DNA of 64,000 nt from Plantago ovata (taxonomy: Eukaryota > Streptophyta > Magnoliopsida > Lamiales > Plantaginaceae): contig CM051458.1 of NCBI GenBank assembly GCA_028274465.1, positions 73,595,766-73,659,765 on the forward strand, written 5' to 3'. The translations under genes and the position numbers were made by a program. Position 1 is the stretch's first letter; each line of letters begins with the position of its first letter. The notes below the pieces were generated by a model. That model was not told the origin of the DNA. It did no database searches and was given only the letters and a program-made list of their open reading frames with translations. Shown in pieces: positions 1 to 11,247 of the stretch.

Positions 1-704
1 TCTTTTAAACAAGAACAAGTCTTGACACCAGAAACAACAAACTTGCTTACTGCAAAGTATTACAAGTTGTGTTTCTTTAGATTACTTGTTATAGCTGCAA
101 AGTTATATTCAAGTCATCTCATCCCAAACCTCTCTAACTGATAAACACCCTTATTCAGGCGTGAAATTCAAGGGGAATCAACCAAGCATAGTTTTACTGA
201 TTAAGTGTCCCAAGTTTGGTGGAGAACAAGGTCTAGTTCTCTAGTTTAGGTTGGAAACAAGGCAAGTGTGCTTTGGTTTATGAGAATCATTAGTGATAGG
301 ATTTGTAAGGAACCTCATATCTTATCATAGTAGATTCAGTCCTAGAAAGGACAAAGTGGATTAGTTGAGAGATTACGCCACTCTCAGATACCACTATAAA
401 AGTGTTTGTGTGATTTACTTTCCTACACTTAGTTTTCACCAAGCTACTTTGTTTTACATTGTTATTCTGTTTACTTGCTGAAACTAGTTTTCTGACAAAA
501 GCACTTATTGTAAAAGACTTCCGCACTTCTGTTCTTAAGTATGAGCTGAAAGGTAATAAGCACTTGCTGAAAAAGTTAAGTATCAGCAAACTCATTACTG
601 AAAAGTAATAAGTACTTGCTGAGAAAGTTTTAAACGACGAAAAGTTTGAAAAGACTATTCACGCCCCCCCTCTAGTCTTTTCTTGTTGTTTAAAGGGACC
701 AACA
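1..704 (+). mobile_element. 3' part of a Ty1/copia (Sirevirus-like) LTR
   Basis: This stretch aligns by eye with the last ~720 nt of the complete LTR at 52031-53705. Both share the start around AACAAGAACAAGTCTTGACA, a C-run before CTCTAGTCTTTTCTTG, and the terminal AAAGGGACCAACA. The 3' end of the LTR is at 704. The 5' part lies left of the window, so it cannot be told whether this is a solo LTR or the end of a full element. No coding capacity is credible here; short open frames are chance. Confidence 0.85.
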
Positions 705-1029
705 TTTTTACGCACTGAACTTACAAGCGTATGTGTCTTTCATTACATGTTTGACCCCATTGTACCACCAACCATTTCATCTATTGATACAAAACTCGTT
801 CAAGATGCTTCTTAGTCTTGTTTGTGTTAAAGTTTACAAACTTTGTTTCCCAAACTCCTTTCCAAACGGATTCGTTGACTGAATTACATACAAAGAAACC
901 AAGCAAAGCCACATTCGGTCCCGAGATAACGACATTCGAGGACAACTTACCATTGCACTAATCTTTGTGTAGTTTTGAGTGTTCTTTGGCTTTTTTAAAG
1001 AAATATTAATTATGATTCTAACGACATCA
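705..1029 (+). mobile_element. 3' end of an A-family gypsy LTR, interrupted by copia
   Basis: From TTTTACGCACTGAACTT onward this matches the 3' part of the A LTR (about 16233-16535), diverged and ending ACGACATCA. The copia LTR at 1-704 therefore inserted into this LTR. Directly after 1029 the sequence becomes T1 pol on the minus strand, so this A-type element itself landed in the second RNase H region of T1. The rest of the element lies left of the window. Confidence 0.8.
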
Positions 1030-1870
1030 CGGGGCTCCTGAGGTAAATTCCAATTCCTTCGGACCTTCTGCAAGACGAACCATCTACTGGTAAAATCCAA
1101 ACATCTCCATGATCTTTTGGTTCTTACGGATTGGGAACAATGATTTCTTGGACTGGTTCCTCTGGACCCTTGGATTTTTCCTTCAGACCTTTTGTTGTTT
1201 CCTCCGGACCTTCCGTTACGGGTTTTGGTCCTTGGACAATGATATGAGAATTTGCTTCTTCCATGTCCACATCGTTGAGAAGTAACATGTGACTGGGGGT
1301 ATACACTTCCTTTCGGTCGTTGGTCTCAGGACGATAGAGCATAGCGTCTTCGGCATTGGACATGTCAATTTCCCTACCAGCTTGAATTAGTTCCTTGAAT
1401 CCTCTCAACGCCGCTTCTAGGGCCTTGAAATGTTCGCTGAATTGTGGTCCTTGGGAGTCGATCATCATAGCTGAATCAGATTGTCCTTCCTTTGGGTCGA
1501 CGTCCATAGGGTCCTTGGCGGGGGACTCCGCCAAGAAATCCTCTAGGACTTGAGCCTTTTTGGCTAATCGAGCTTGGTAGTCAATGTAGAACTCACTAAG
1601 CTCGATCGCCCATTTTACTTGTCTTCCGCTCATTTTCGGTCGCCCTAGGACTTGTTTGAGAGGCTGGCTTGTTAGGACAATCAACTTATGTGCACCAAAA
1701 TATGGTTTGAGCCTCCTTGCGGTGTAGACCAAGGCAAACGACAATGTCTCAATGTCCAAGTACTTTGTCTCTGCACCTGTGAGTGCCTTGCTCAGATAGT
1801 AAATCGGCGTATGATAATTCCCTTGGATCCATACTAGGACGGAACTTATCGCCTCCGGAGTGGGTCGCAA
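1030..1870 (-). pseudogene. T1 RNase H and start of a second RNase H
   Basis: This gives the gypsy RNase H that removes the RNA strand during reverse transcription. The frame 1870-1124 reads PIYYLSKALTGAETKYLDIE, then LKPYFGAHKLIVLT and WAIELSEFYIDYQAR, all typical of plant gypsy RNase H. It then runs into an acidic, Glu/Pro-rich linker and stops. In another frame at about 1090-1030 the sequence reads VDGSSCRRSEGIGIYLRSP, the characteristic start of the additional RNase H of Tat elements, and is cut off by the inserted LTR at 1029. A one-base frameshift separates this part from RT near 1880. The identification of the second domain rests on only 19 residues. Confidence 0.8.
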
Positions 1871-2938
1871 GGTACAAGTATACTGTATAATGGTTCTCCG
1901 TCCACCGGCTTGGATAGCAAAGGTGGCGACAACAAGTACTGCTTTAGTTTTTCAAAAGACTCTTCACATTCCTCTGTCCACTCGAACTGATTACTCTTCC
2001 TGAGGACCTTGAAGAAGGGCAAGTTCTTCTCGGCCGATCTTGAGATGAAACTTCTTAGGGCGATGGATTTTTTTCCAACCAATTGTGGTACCTCATTGAG
2101 TGTCCTTGGTTGTGGTAGGTCGACGATGGCTTTTATCTTTTCTGGATTTGTTTCTATTCCCCTCTCTGTTACTACGTGACCAAGGAACTTGCCTCCCTTG
2201 ACACCAAACATGCACTTTGCCGGATTAAGTTTCATACCATACTTCCTCAGGACCGCAAAGCACTTGTTGAGATGTCCAACATGTTGGTCCTCCGTCTTGC
2301 TCTTCACTAGCATGTCATCAACATAAACTTCCATGGTTTCGCCTATCTCTTCCCCGAACATCTTGTTCACTAGGCGTTGGTAAGTTATTCCCGCGTTCTT
2401 GAGTCCGAAAGGCATGACGTTGAAGCAGTAGATGTTGCCATTGGCAAAGAAGGCTGTCTTAGGCACGTCGTCCCTCGCCATCTTGGTTTGGTAAAAGCCT
2501 TGGTAGGCATCCATGAAGTTAAGGAGTGCACATCCGGCGGTGGAGTCCACAAGTTGATCAATCCTAGGAAGGGGATAAGGATCCTTCGGACAAAACTTGT
2601 TGAGGCGAGTGAAGTTGTTGCACATTCTCCATTTCCCTTCACCTTTTTCTACTAGGACAACATTGCAAACCCAATCGGAGTGTCTTACTTAATTGATTTG
2701 CCCTGCCTTCAATAGCCTCTGGACCTCGGCCTCAATGATGGCGTTGTCCTCCGGACCAAAGTCTCTTCGCTTCTCGCGAATATGGGTGATCTTGGGATCT
2801 AAGTTCAGACAGTGAACCGCCCTAGGGTCAATTCCCTTGAGATCCTCCGTACTCCATGCAAAAACATCATTGTTGAATTTCTTCGGTGGTCATCTCCGAC
2901 CCTATCCTTGTGACCTTGTTGGAGGACCCTTCCACTAC
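1871..2938 (-). pseudogene. T1 reverse transcriptase
   Basis: The main frame (2625-1846) starts CNNFTRLNKFCPKDPYPLPR and contains the RT core: LLNFMDAYQGFYQ (motif A, catalytic Asp), FNVMPFGLKNAGITYQRLV (motif B) and YVDDMLVKS (motif C, the DD catalytic pair), then FLGHVVTERGIE (thumb side). Upstream, 2938-2626 holds the N-terminal RT part in broken frames, with an in-frame stop near 2690. The motifs are intact although the reading frame is not, so this is a moderately old copy. It follows the protease without an intervening gene. Confidence 0.9.
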
Positions 2939-3769
2939 TTAAATTTCTTCCAAAGCCTCTTTTGCTTCAATTTTGTTTTCTTCAAAGAATGCTTTCTTCT
3001 TTGAGGTCGAAGGGATGGAAGGAATTACTTTGTACTCTTCGAGCTCTTTTACCTCTACCACTACCAAACTTTGTTCTTTCCTCCGTAACGCTTTACTTCG
3101 CATTACTGTCGGACTAGGCCTTTTAGATGTTTTTCGGGTCTGGGTCTCTCGGATGGAGTAAAAAGTATAAGCTCTTGCTTCCGGATCCCTGTCTCCTAGG
3201 GCGAAATGTGCGCTCGAAGTCACGCTTGCGGAAAGAGTATAGCACTCCCACGCCTCTCTAATGTTTCCAATCTCTTGCCCTACGGCTCCATCATTGCAAG
3301 GAAACTTCATGCGGTTGTGGACGGTTGAGACAACAACCTTGAATTGTGACAATGCAGGTTTCCCTATTACCACATAATAGTCGAAAGGAATGTCGACTAC
3401 CAAGAATGTAACCGACTTTGTTACACTGAAAGGATCCTTTCCCATAGACACCGGTAGGACCAAACTCCCGAGGGTCATTATCGGCTGTCCTTCGAACCCT
3501 ACTAGGGCGCTCACTACTTCTTTCAATCCTTCCTTCGGGTCAATTTTAATCATTTTGAGAGTACTTGTGAAAATGATATTGGCTGAGCTTCCGGTATCTA
3601 CTAGCACCTTTGGGACTTCATAGCATAAAATGTCAAGAGAAACTACCAAATGAACACTTGGATTTTGAGTGTCCCCTCCTCCAGCATGCCTCAGAGGAAG
3701 TTCACTACCATCAAAGGAGATCATGTTGGTTCCTTTCGCCGCGAATTGTCCACACTTGGGGTCTCTCAC
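2939..3769 (-). pseudogene. T1 aspartic protease region
   Basis: A 276-residue frame encodes a retropepsin-like aspartic protease that would cut the Gag-Pol polyprotein. The catalytic motif is visible as VLVDTGSSANIIF near residue 57, followed by VGFEGQPIMTLGSLVLPV and FLVVDIPFDYYVVIGKPAL, the usual flap and second strand of gypsy proteases. The C-terminal ~100 residues are charged and lead toward RT. In the intact element it followed gag directly. Here element B (TSD CTATC at 3808-3812 and 12452-12456) sits between the two. The ATG at 3769 is just the first Met after the break and not a genuine start. Confidence 0.88.
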
Positions 3770-3812
3770 GGTGAGGTCGTTCGAGGTTCTTTCTCTTGCC
3801 TTGCGACTATCT

Positions 3813-5015
3813 GATGAACGAGATTGTCAGACTCAATTAATCAAATAAATTTGTTTTTAGCCAAAGGCAATTCACAACTACAACGAAAACCAAGGCACGT
3901 AGTGTAGAAGTAAAATAACCTCGAGTGTCGATCTCTAAGGACTATAACTAGCTTTATCAAATTTAACTTAAACTATAAATCAGAAATCAAGCAAAGCACA
4001 GATTTTTCTTATCAATATGATGGAAGTCAGTGATAGTATGGTCATTCAAAGCAACGGGTAATAATCATGCATGAAGTACTTGAATTTTGTATAGAGATCT
4101 ATGATCATGAATTGTCCTACGTGTTCCTTTCAATTCAACACTACGAAGATAGATGGCTTAGATAGATCAAAGAAATAAAACAATAAATCAAGTCTTAAAC
4201 GCGCGAAGCCACTCATGCATAATCATGAACCCTAGCTAAGAAATCACATACTATCACCAACGATAGATTTAGCTAATCATATTGCAATCAACAAGAATCA
4301 AAGCAAGATTGAATGAAAACATGTTGAATGAAATAAATAAAAGCAGAAAAATCGTGAGATACAAGTTACCAACGAAGGTTGTCAATCTCCGATGAATTGC
4401 TAACTCACATGCAAGAATCGAAAATCAAAGATGTCCAATCTCTATGATAAATCTTCCAAATCAATAAGAAAAATAGTCTTCTATTCTAATAATTCCCAGA
4501 ACAGGCTCTGGAGAATTTGTCTTTCAAAATAATGTGAAAAGGTCTGAAAAACGTAGAAAAATAGGCAAACTATATATAGATGTCGGAAACTCCCAGGCGA
4601 ACCGCCCCAGATGCCGGGCGATTCGCCTGGTGTGGGGCGAATCGCCCCACGTCCCAGGCGGTACGTCTGGGACGTCCAGATCGGCTTCAGCGAGATTTTA
4701 GTCTTCTTTTCCTTTTCGGACTCGGATTTTGCCTTCTAGTGACCTTTAAGCCTTGAAACTCGTCCCCTAGGCCTCAAATCTCATCCGGAACCTTGTAGAT
4801 ACACCACGAATGTCCTCGAAACACCAAAACTTCGACCTCTTCATCAATATTGCCCATAAACATACGTTTTTTTACCTAAAACCTGAAAAATGCAAAGAAA
4901 AGGGAAACATGACACTATTCTAATAAAATGCACTAAAATATAAGCTAAATTAACCTAGAGGATAGCTAAATTGGTGAAAAAGACTCGAATGAAAGTGTAA
5001 AATACACGTTCATCA
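3813..5015 (-). mobile_element. B 3' LTR
   Basis: A 1203-bp LTR with TG...CA ends, almost identical to the copy at 11248-12451. A polypurine tract borders it on the right, so this is the 3' LTR of a minus-strand element. A CTATATATAG TATA box at 4570-4579 and GC-rich palindromes at 4592-4676 match the promoter of the other LTR. Small differences between the LTRs (for example near 4665, GGTACGTCTGG against GGTTCACCTGG) indicate mutation since insertion. Confidence 0.9.
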
Positions 5016-5035
5016 AACTCCCGAAACCGAACCTT
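5016..5035 (-). other. B polypurine tract
   Basis: On the minus strand the bases immediately before the 3' LTR read AGGTTCGGTTTCGGGAGTT, a purine-rich plus-strand primer site. The same position in A' (36869-36885) and F (56466-56485) reads GGTTTGGGGAGTTT. Confidence 0.75.
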
Positions 5036-6525
5036 TGCTTGTCCTCATAAGCTAGACTCTAATGCAAAAAACCAATGCAACACACAAAATGGAGTCTCAT
5101 ACCAAATGAAATGAACTAATCTGTTGAGTCTATCCAAAACTTATGAACAATGACCATACAAATCATAACATGGATATTGGTGGAAGAATGCCTCGATTGA
5201 CTCGTACACATTCACACATGCACTATGTTAAACAAGAGAGTCTCTCGTAACATTCTCTACCTGGACCTAGTCAGTGACGACGTAATGAAACATGTTAAAA
5301 TACAAATGGTTGTCCCGTGCCTATGAAACTGAGGACTTACTGCTGTTCACCAAGTTAAGACTTTCCCTCAAAGAGGTCGAACCAATACTGGCTCTCATCA
5401 AACGAAGGAGGGTTCCGTAAAAGTTCACACTCCCCTATTCTACCCATCTCTCGAGCAAAGTCATAAATTAATCACCACTTCCTGAATGGCAGGACGAGGG
5501 TGGTCTAGAACAGATGACACTCAAACAAACAAAAGACAAACTTTACAACTCGATTACGAACATCACAAGAATTGAAAAACGAAACAAACACTTTGCTAAA
5601 CTGCTTTTTGGCTTTGGACCCTTCTTTGCTTTTTTGGGGTCTTTTCTTTTTTTCTTTTTTTTTCTTTTCCAGATTTTTTTCTTTTTCCTGGAATCTTTTC
5701 TTTTTTTCTTTTTTTTCCTTTTTTTTTGATATAGCCAGCAGTATCACAACGAAAAAGAAATTACAATGACTCACAAATGACCTCCCCAAACCTATTCGAA
5801 AGAATAGGTTGGAGCACAAACTTTACGAAAAAGGAAAACAAACTCACAACACTCAAAATCGAAAAACAAGTCATCATAACGGTATAACCCCCTCCCCAAA
5901 CCTATTCGTTAGGTTTCACACAATCTCATACTACCTCCTTCCTAGGCATTTAGCAATCTCAAAGCAAGGTGAAGACTTGTTGCCTCTTAGGTACATAATT
6001 ACACCGGGAAAAAAACCACAAGACTCTAACATGCATCATCTTATTATAAAGGCCTTCGTGAACCGCAGTAGAGAAAACACCACTAAGTGATGTCCAGACT
6101 ACCAAGCTTAACTAAGTGCATATATAAATGTGACAATCCAAGCGAGAAAAACCTCAAACAAATTCATAGAGATGAAACGCATGGTCAAAGGTCATAACTA
6201 GTTAATCTACCCAATAAAAAACTTCAAAAAATTTGGCAATAAACTCCACACAAAAACATGCAAAACTATACTAGGATGAATGTAGTGTATGCAACTAAAT
6301 ACTAAGAAAGCGGTAAACGTGCAAATGCAAACAAAGTACAACATACCATACTCAACATCATAAAGCCAAACAATACTTAACATCATGGTTCACATCCCAT
6401 CCCCCCTCATGAAACTCAAGCTAGTCCCTAGAAAAAGAGAATGAGTAAATAAAAATTGATACTAGATGTTACCGAATGGTTTGGCCTCGGTCGGCTGAGT
6501 ATACAAGTATGGACTTGTGAAAAGA
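5036..6525 (-). other. B 3' untranslated region with long purine run
   Basis: No gene is visible. The region contains a nearly pure pyrimidine stretch at 5639-5737 (A/G-rich in the element's sense), matched in position by 37485-37597 in A' and 55736-55871 in F. Open frames on either strand of the run consist only of Phe/Ser or Lys/Glu repeats and are artefacts. Hairpins lie at 5788-5811 and, degenerate, near 5898-5917. The remainder is AT-rich and otherwise featureless. Confidence 0.7.
5788..5811 (-). repeat. Hairpin before an internal polypurine tract
   Basis: AACCTATTC / GAATAGGTT arms around a 4-nt loop. On the minus strand the hairpin leads into GGTTTGGGGAGG, a polypurine-like run. Equivalent hairpins are present in A (22514-22537), A' (37635-37657, 37745-37768) and F (55546-55567, 55661-55684). 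Confidence 0.75.
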
Positions 6526-7876
6526 CTAATTATTAGGATCGTAATCCTCATAATAGTCCCTCCACATGTCAGACAGAAGATCATTAGATTGTTGTAGGGC
6601 CTCTTGTTGGTGACGGATGAGCTGTTGCTGCTCCCACATTATCTCTCTCTCATTCCGGCGATGCTCCTCAGCTATCTCCCAATCGCGGTTGCGTTGGGCA
6701 TTGTATCCATCAAGATTATGTTGCAACACTTGGACAGAAGTGGTCAAGGCTGCAACACTAGCATCAACTCTACCGAAACGGTTATCGAGGTAGGCCCGAA
6801 AATCTGAGAAGTCAATACCTCTAGACCCATGTGGTGCTCGAGGCGGTACATGTGGCGGTCTATGAACAGAAGGAATATCAGGAATAGGAACTCGGCCAGC
6901 TCCATCATCAGTATCCATAGCATCCTCATGTTCCTCATCATCATCAGAATCACTCTGTCAAAGGGAAGCCTCAACATCAGCAGCATCAGCCGTGGGGTTC
7001 TTCATACGATACCTATTCAATTGCACATCAATAGTTGAAAGGGAAAGAGCTGCGACCTCAGCATCCCCCTCAACAATGTCCTCAACCCCATGGTATTTGC
7101 AATAAGCCGTGATGAAACTTGGAAAAATGAAGGGCTTCTTCTTCTCCCAATGACGCTCGTATTCTTCATACATGATCTTTCCGATGTCTATACGATGCTT
7201 GCCCAACAAGCAGTAGAGGAGCTCAGCATAGTTCAGCTGAATCCATGTGTTATTCTTTCTAGGAATCAGGTTGAAAATACAAAACTTCATAACCACCTTA
7301 GCCTCAAGACTAAGGTCACTCTGATGGATCCGTCCTGGTTGTGCCCCGGTTTCTGGAAACACATATTCCCTGTTGCAAATCACATCTGTGATATCACTTC
7401 CAATCCCCCTAGTAGCCCTCGAATACACATAAGAATGGTCACTTCCGGTGAACTCCCGTTCCCCCATATGAATAAAATCAGAAATTGAGGCAGGAGTCCA
7501 TGGCACGATTATGCCTCTAACCAAGTACCCCCTCCTTCTATTCAAGATCCGTATAGCCAACATAAAACTCATGGAGGAGGCTCTTATCATACCCCTTGAA
7601 ACGGTTGGAAGTAAACCAATCCCAATTCCTCTTCTTAGCCAAACGAGAGAGCACCTTGTAACCCGGTCGGTTAGCATGGCCGTCTGGAATTTCAATCCTT
7701 CTATCAGGAATGGTCGATCGTCCACCTTGAGAAAGCTCTGCTTGGAGCCTTAAACGGACGTTGATAGCAGAAAGCGACAACTCAAATAACTCATGAGAAG
7801 GTTGGGATCTTGAAGCTGCCACCTTTCCCTTCTTGCTCTTAGACGAGCCAACTTTCTTCTTGTCACGTGGTGGCAT
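6526..7876 (-). pseudogene. B ORF2, plant retrotransposon accessory protein
   Basis: The start is the ATG at 7876 (MPPRDKKKVGSSKSKKGK), just after a splice acceptor. The basic Lys/Ser-rich N-terminus looks like a nuclear localisation region. The middle (LSRLAKKRNWDWF, LLHEFYVGYTD, then FTGSDHSYVYSR, LSLEAKVVMKFCIFNLIPR, IDIGKIMYEEYERHWEKK, FPSFITAYCKYHGV) matches the pattern I know as the plant 'putative plant transposon protein' domain (recalled, not searched). The C-terminus is a charged coiled coil rich in W/E/R/Q. Two frameshifts (about 7600 and 6930) split it into three frames. The function is unknown. It is homologous to A ORF2 (20107-21429) and F ORF2. Confidence 0.75.
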
Positions 7877-7881
7877 GGTAC

Positions 7882-8433
7882 CTACAAGCATCAATTAGTA
7901 TCTTGTACAACATAAAACAGATTCATGCATATGTAAATGCAAGAGCGAAACAAACGAGTGATAACATCAACAATCGTACTCCTCAAAAGCTCCATGTCTA
8001 ATCTAGCCACTTCTAGAACTAAAATGCAACACACCTACATATCTTAGACATGTAACATATCACATTAAGCTCATGCTAGACAACAAATAACCTTAAATCA
8101 TAAGTCTCAAATCATACCATAGTAGCAAAAAATCTAGCATAAAAAATCCTCAAACTCGTCAATCATGCGTTCTACCATTATGTCCATCATTATCATATCA
8201 ATAAGCACAACTATAAACATGGAATGAAAGGAAAAGAAACAATGCACATTAAGACATAGACATCTAGTAGGAAAAATTCTCAAACCAACAAACCAAGCAA
8301 AATTGAACATGCAATTGATAGTGAATAACGTTTCTAATCACACAAACAATCAACCCATACATCATATAAGCTCAATTGAAGCATAAATCAAAAAACCCCA
8401 AAATTTGAAAAATTAGGGTTCATGTGAAGTTAC
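7882..8433 (-). other. Predicted intron upstream of B ORF2
   Basis: On the minus strand the donor AG|GTAACTTCACATGAACCCTA begins at 8433 and the acceptor GCTTGTAG ends at 7882, five bases before the ORF2 ATG. The 552-nt interval is AT-rich with T-runs, as expected for a plant intron. The A intron (19539-20101) has the same donor context (AG|GTACCTCTCATGAACCCTA), nearly the same length and the same acceptor-ATG spacing. Confidence 0.7.
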
Positions 8434-8710
8434 CTCAGATCCGAAGAATGAATGAAGTAGGATGAAATTTGTTCGGATGGAATGAAAGAGCACGTAATGG
8501 GCTTCGATTGAAGCTAAAGAACACAAAATTTGATGGAGAATTGAAGGATTTATGTAAGATTGAAGATTTTTGAGTTTTTGGGTGTTTTGGAGTAAGAGAG
8601 GTGAAGAAGATGAGAGAATGAGGAGTTTGGGGAGAAATCCCGCTCCTTAATGGTCTGAACACGGGGGGAGAATCGCCCCGTATGTGGGGCGATTCGCCCC
8701 CCACCTCCAG
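8434..8710 (-). promoter_or_regulatory. Predicted ORF2 promoter and 5' leader of B with palindromes
   Basis: On the minus strand GGGGCGAATCGCCCC-type palindromes (about 8660-8705) are followed by a pyrimidine-rich leader (CTCCTCATTCTCTCATCTTC and similar, like the Y-patch of TATA-less plant promoters) and then the splice donor at 8433. No TATA box is visible. The layout is the same as in A (19102-19538). That this is a promoter is inferred from layout and composition only. Confidence 0.5.
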
Positions 8711-8905
8711 AGGTGGAGAGACGAAATTTTTCGAAAAAGTTCAGTTTTTATCCCCGAAAACCATTTTCCTCATAAAAAACACTCGAAAAAATTCACTCAA
8801 ACATAAACATAAGCACAAAACATCACTTAAAATAACAAATTCACATAAATAAAGACAAACTGTACAATGTATGAATGCAATGCAATGCAATAAAGCGATA
8901 AAAAC

Positions 8906-8923
8906 TCCGGGTTGCCTCCCGGA
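8906..8923 (-). promoter_or_regulatory. Conserved hairpin after gag-pro (B copy)
   Basis: On the minus strand TCCGGG-AGGCAA-CCCGGA forms a 6-bp stem with a 6-nt loop, 47 nt after the end of the gag-pro frame. In A the stem is CTCGGG/CCCGAG with the identical loop and about the same distance from the stop. Two base pairs covary. Confidence 0.7.
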
Positions 8924-8969
8924 CAGTGCCATTGTTTATAAAGTCTCTGACTCGACTTCTTCTTGCTCT

Positions 8970-11109
8970 TTAGTTCTTGTTCTTCAGGGTACTAGACTTC
9001 CCCTTCATCGATCTCTTCCTCATGCCTAGTACCTGTGAGTGAGAATGGATATATACAGCAAGACCAAAGTAGTTAGTAGAATGAGAAGCATTGACGTGAG
9101 GACTAGGATCAGATATGGCTCGCAACACATGTTGCTTGCCATCCATCTCAATGGTGCAAGTTCTTCGGTAGATGTCAATTACGGAGCGTTCTCCCCAAGA
9201 ACGTTCGCCCCAAGAGAACAACATACCCCATTCTCGGTGTAGACGCCGGCATCACAACAAAGTTGGTGTATACAGAAGCTTCACCAATCTTAATTAATAC
9301 GTTCTTCACAATGCCCTCGGGTCGTACAAAGGATCCATCCGCAAGTTTCACAATAGCCTTATGCTCGAAAGCTCTCCAAGGCCACTCTTCTCAAACACAT
9401 TCATAGGGAGCACATTCGAGTAAGAACCCGTATCAAGTGTAGCACGGATATCTTCAAGTTCACCATTCCCAACCTTCACATCGAAATTATCAGGAATTGG
9501 CTCGGGATCTTCTTGCTCCTCATCGCTAACATCAAAACCAAGGTCCTTCTCTTCTTCCTTGGCTAGTGGGGGCTCCCCATCCTTGCAACACTCACAATTA
9601 GCAACCTTCTTGGTGGTGATTTCAACAGGAAGATCACCCACCAAGGTAATAGACATCGACTTCTCAGTGTTGCTAGGAAACTTCCCTTGCTCCCTACTTG
9701 CTCCACGGTCAATCAATTCTTGCATCTTTTGATGAGCAAGCCTAGTACATGCTTGCCTCCAACTGATCAAGTCTCGCCCTTGTCTTCTCCGAATCTTCTT
9801 CATAACGCTTAAGAAAACATTGGGTGTGATCAACCATTTTCTGCAAATTCTCCATGAGAAGAGCCGTCTTCGACTTAGGTTGCTCTTTAAGAGTGGGATT
9901 TTCACAGTGATCATTACCATAGCTAAGATTACTACGGTCTTGGTTAGGGCCATAAGTTTGGCCAGCCGGTGCATATCCTTGGTTGTTTCGGAACCCCCTT
10001 TTCCAGAATCCACCACGAGGATTCCTACCATCTTGACCATAGCTAGCTTCTTGAACTCCAAATTCTGCAGCAAAGGCCTCCTCGTCGCTTCCTTGAACCC
10101 AATTGCTACCATCTTGTGCGAGCTCCGACCTACACATATGAGCCCCATGCCCATAGTTCTTGCAAATCCGACAAATCTCATTAGAAACGGATGTTCCAAC
10201 TGAGCTCTTGAAAACTTGCTTCAGCTCATTGGTGAAACACTCAAATCGATCCCCACTTGCTCCATACATTGGAACCTCCTGATTGGGTGGAGCGTCGCGC
10301 CTCCTAACCACTGCTCTTGGATCCTTGAATTGAGATCCCTTAGCAAGCCTTTCGAAAACCGCCCAAACAGCCTCCGCGGTTTCTTTCCAAATATTACCAC
10401 GGCACTGAAAATCCACTACTTGCAGATTCTCAAAAGTGAGCCCATTGTAGAAGTGTCGGACAAGATCCGAAAGCTCAAAACCATGGTGTGGACACTTGTT
10501 CAAGAGGTCGTTGAACCTCTCAAGCGCGGTGTAGATCGTCTCATCATAGTCTTGTTTGAAACCAGTGATTTGCGCCTTAAGCGCGGTAGTCAATGTGTGA
10601 GGGAAGTATTTCTCCATAAAGGCTGAAAAGACCTTATCCCAAGTGTCAAGCGAACCAACTTCCAGAGAGCCTAACCATTCCTTGGCTTTATCGCCAGGCC
10701 CCATCGCAAAAACCTTCATTCTCAGCTCATCCTCCGTCACCTTCGTGCCCGGTCTTGGGAGTTGGTCGACGAAGTCATCGATATCATGCAAATACCCTAT
10801 CACGTCTTCCCTAGCCAAGACATAGAACCTTGGGAGTTGCTGGAATATGTGGTTTTTGATTTCCAAGTCACGAGTCGCGGGCGAAAGGACAATCGCTGGA
10901 CCCTTCATTCGTTCCTTATTGGGTTGAACCCATGATTTCAACAGTGGACGAGCCATCACGGGATCTTCAAAGAGTGCTCGAAGATATTCAGAGGAATCGA
11001 TTTCTTCTATGTAACCTCGAGCGAGATTCGGCCTTCTTTGATGGTAAACCCTGTCAATTTCTTCGATAGGTTCAGCAAGAGGTAGTCCGCTAGATCGCGT
11101 ATGTTGCAT
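8970..11109 (-). pseudogene. B gag-protease
   Basis: The start MQHTRSSGLPLAEPIEEIDR at 11109 matches the starts of the C, D and A gags. Gag assembles the particle and packages RNA. The retrotransposon gag core is visible (FQQLPRFYVLAREDVIGYL, KEWLGSLEVGSLDTWDKVF, FMEKYFPHTLTTALKAQI, KCPHHGFELSDLVRHFYNGL), followed by the zinc knuckle CRICKNYGHGAHMC (CX2CX4HX4C). A 2-nt insertion near 9745 shifts the frame. Protease follows with ATLDTGSYSNVLP. A second shift near 9350 separates the C-terminal part (9224-8970, VIDIYRRTCTIEMDGKQHVL). The two shifts make it non-functional. No RT follows. Confidence 0.9.
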
Positions 11110-11227
11110 ACACTATCTGTAACAATAATGGGAAAGAGTATCAAAAGAGAAAATTAACTAAACTTGATAAATCTAGGAATTGAATGCTAAAAATATAAAT
11201 AAGCTAAAGAGAAAAAAGGAGTATAGT

Positions 11228-11244
11228 CCCCAGCAACGACGCCA
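11228..11244 (-). other. B primer binding site
   Basis: The minus strand reads TGGCGTCGTTGCTGGGG, 3 nt after the 5' LTR. It matches the tRNA-Asp-complementary site of A (TGGCGCCGTTGCCGGGG) with two transitions. Confidence 0.85.
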
Positions 11245-11247
11245 ATT

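Noticed and set aside
1-704. Short frames in LTRs (for example 290-595 minus, 834-1100 minus)
   Set aside because: They lie in LTR sequence with no protein similarity and no conservation between the two copia LTR copies. The 1030-1090 part of the second was instead read in another frame as the second RNase H.
5505-5819. Frames of Phe/Ser or Lys/Glu repeats over pyrimidine/purine runs (also near 37452-37826 and 55496-56051)
   Set aside because: They follow from the low-complexity run in any frame and occur on both strands.
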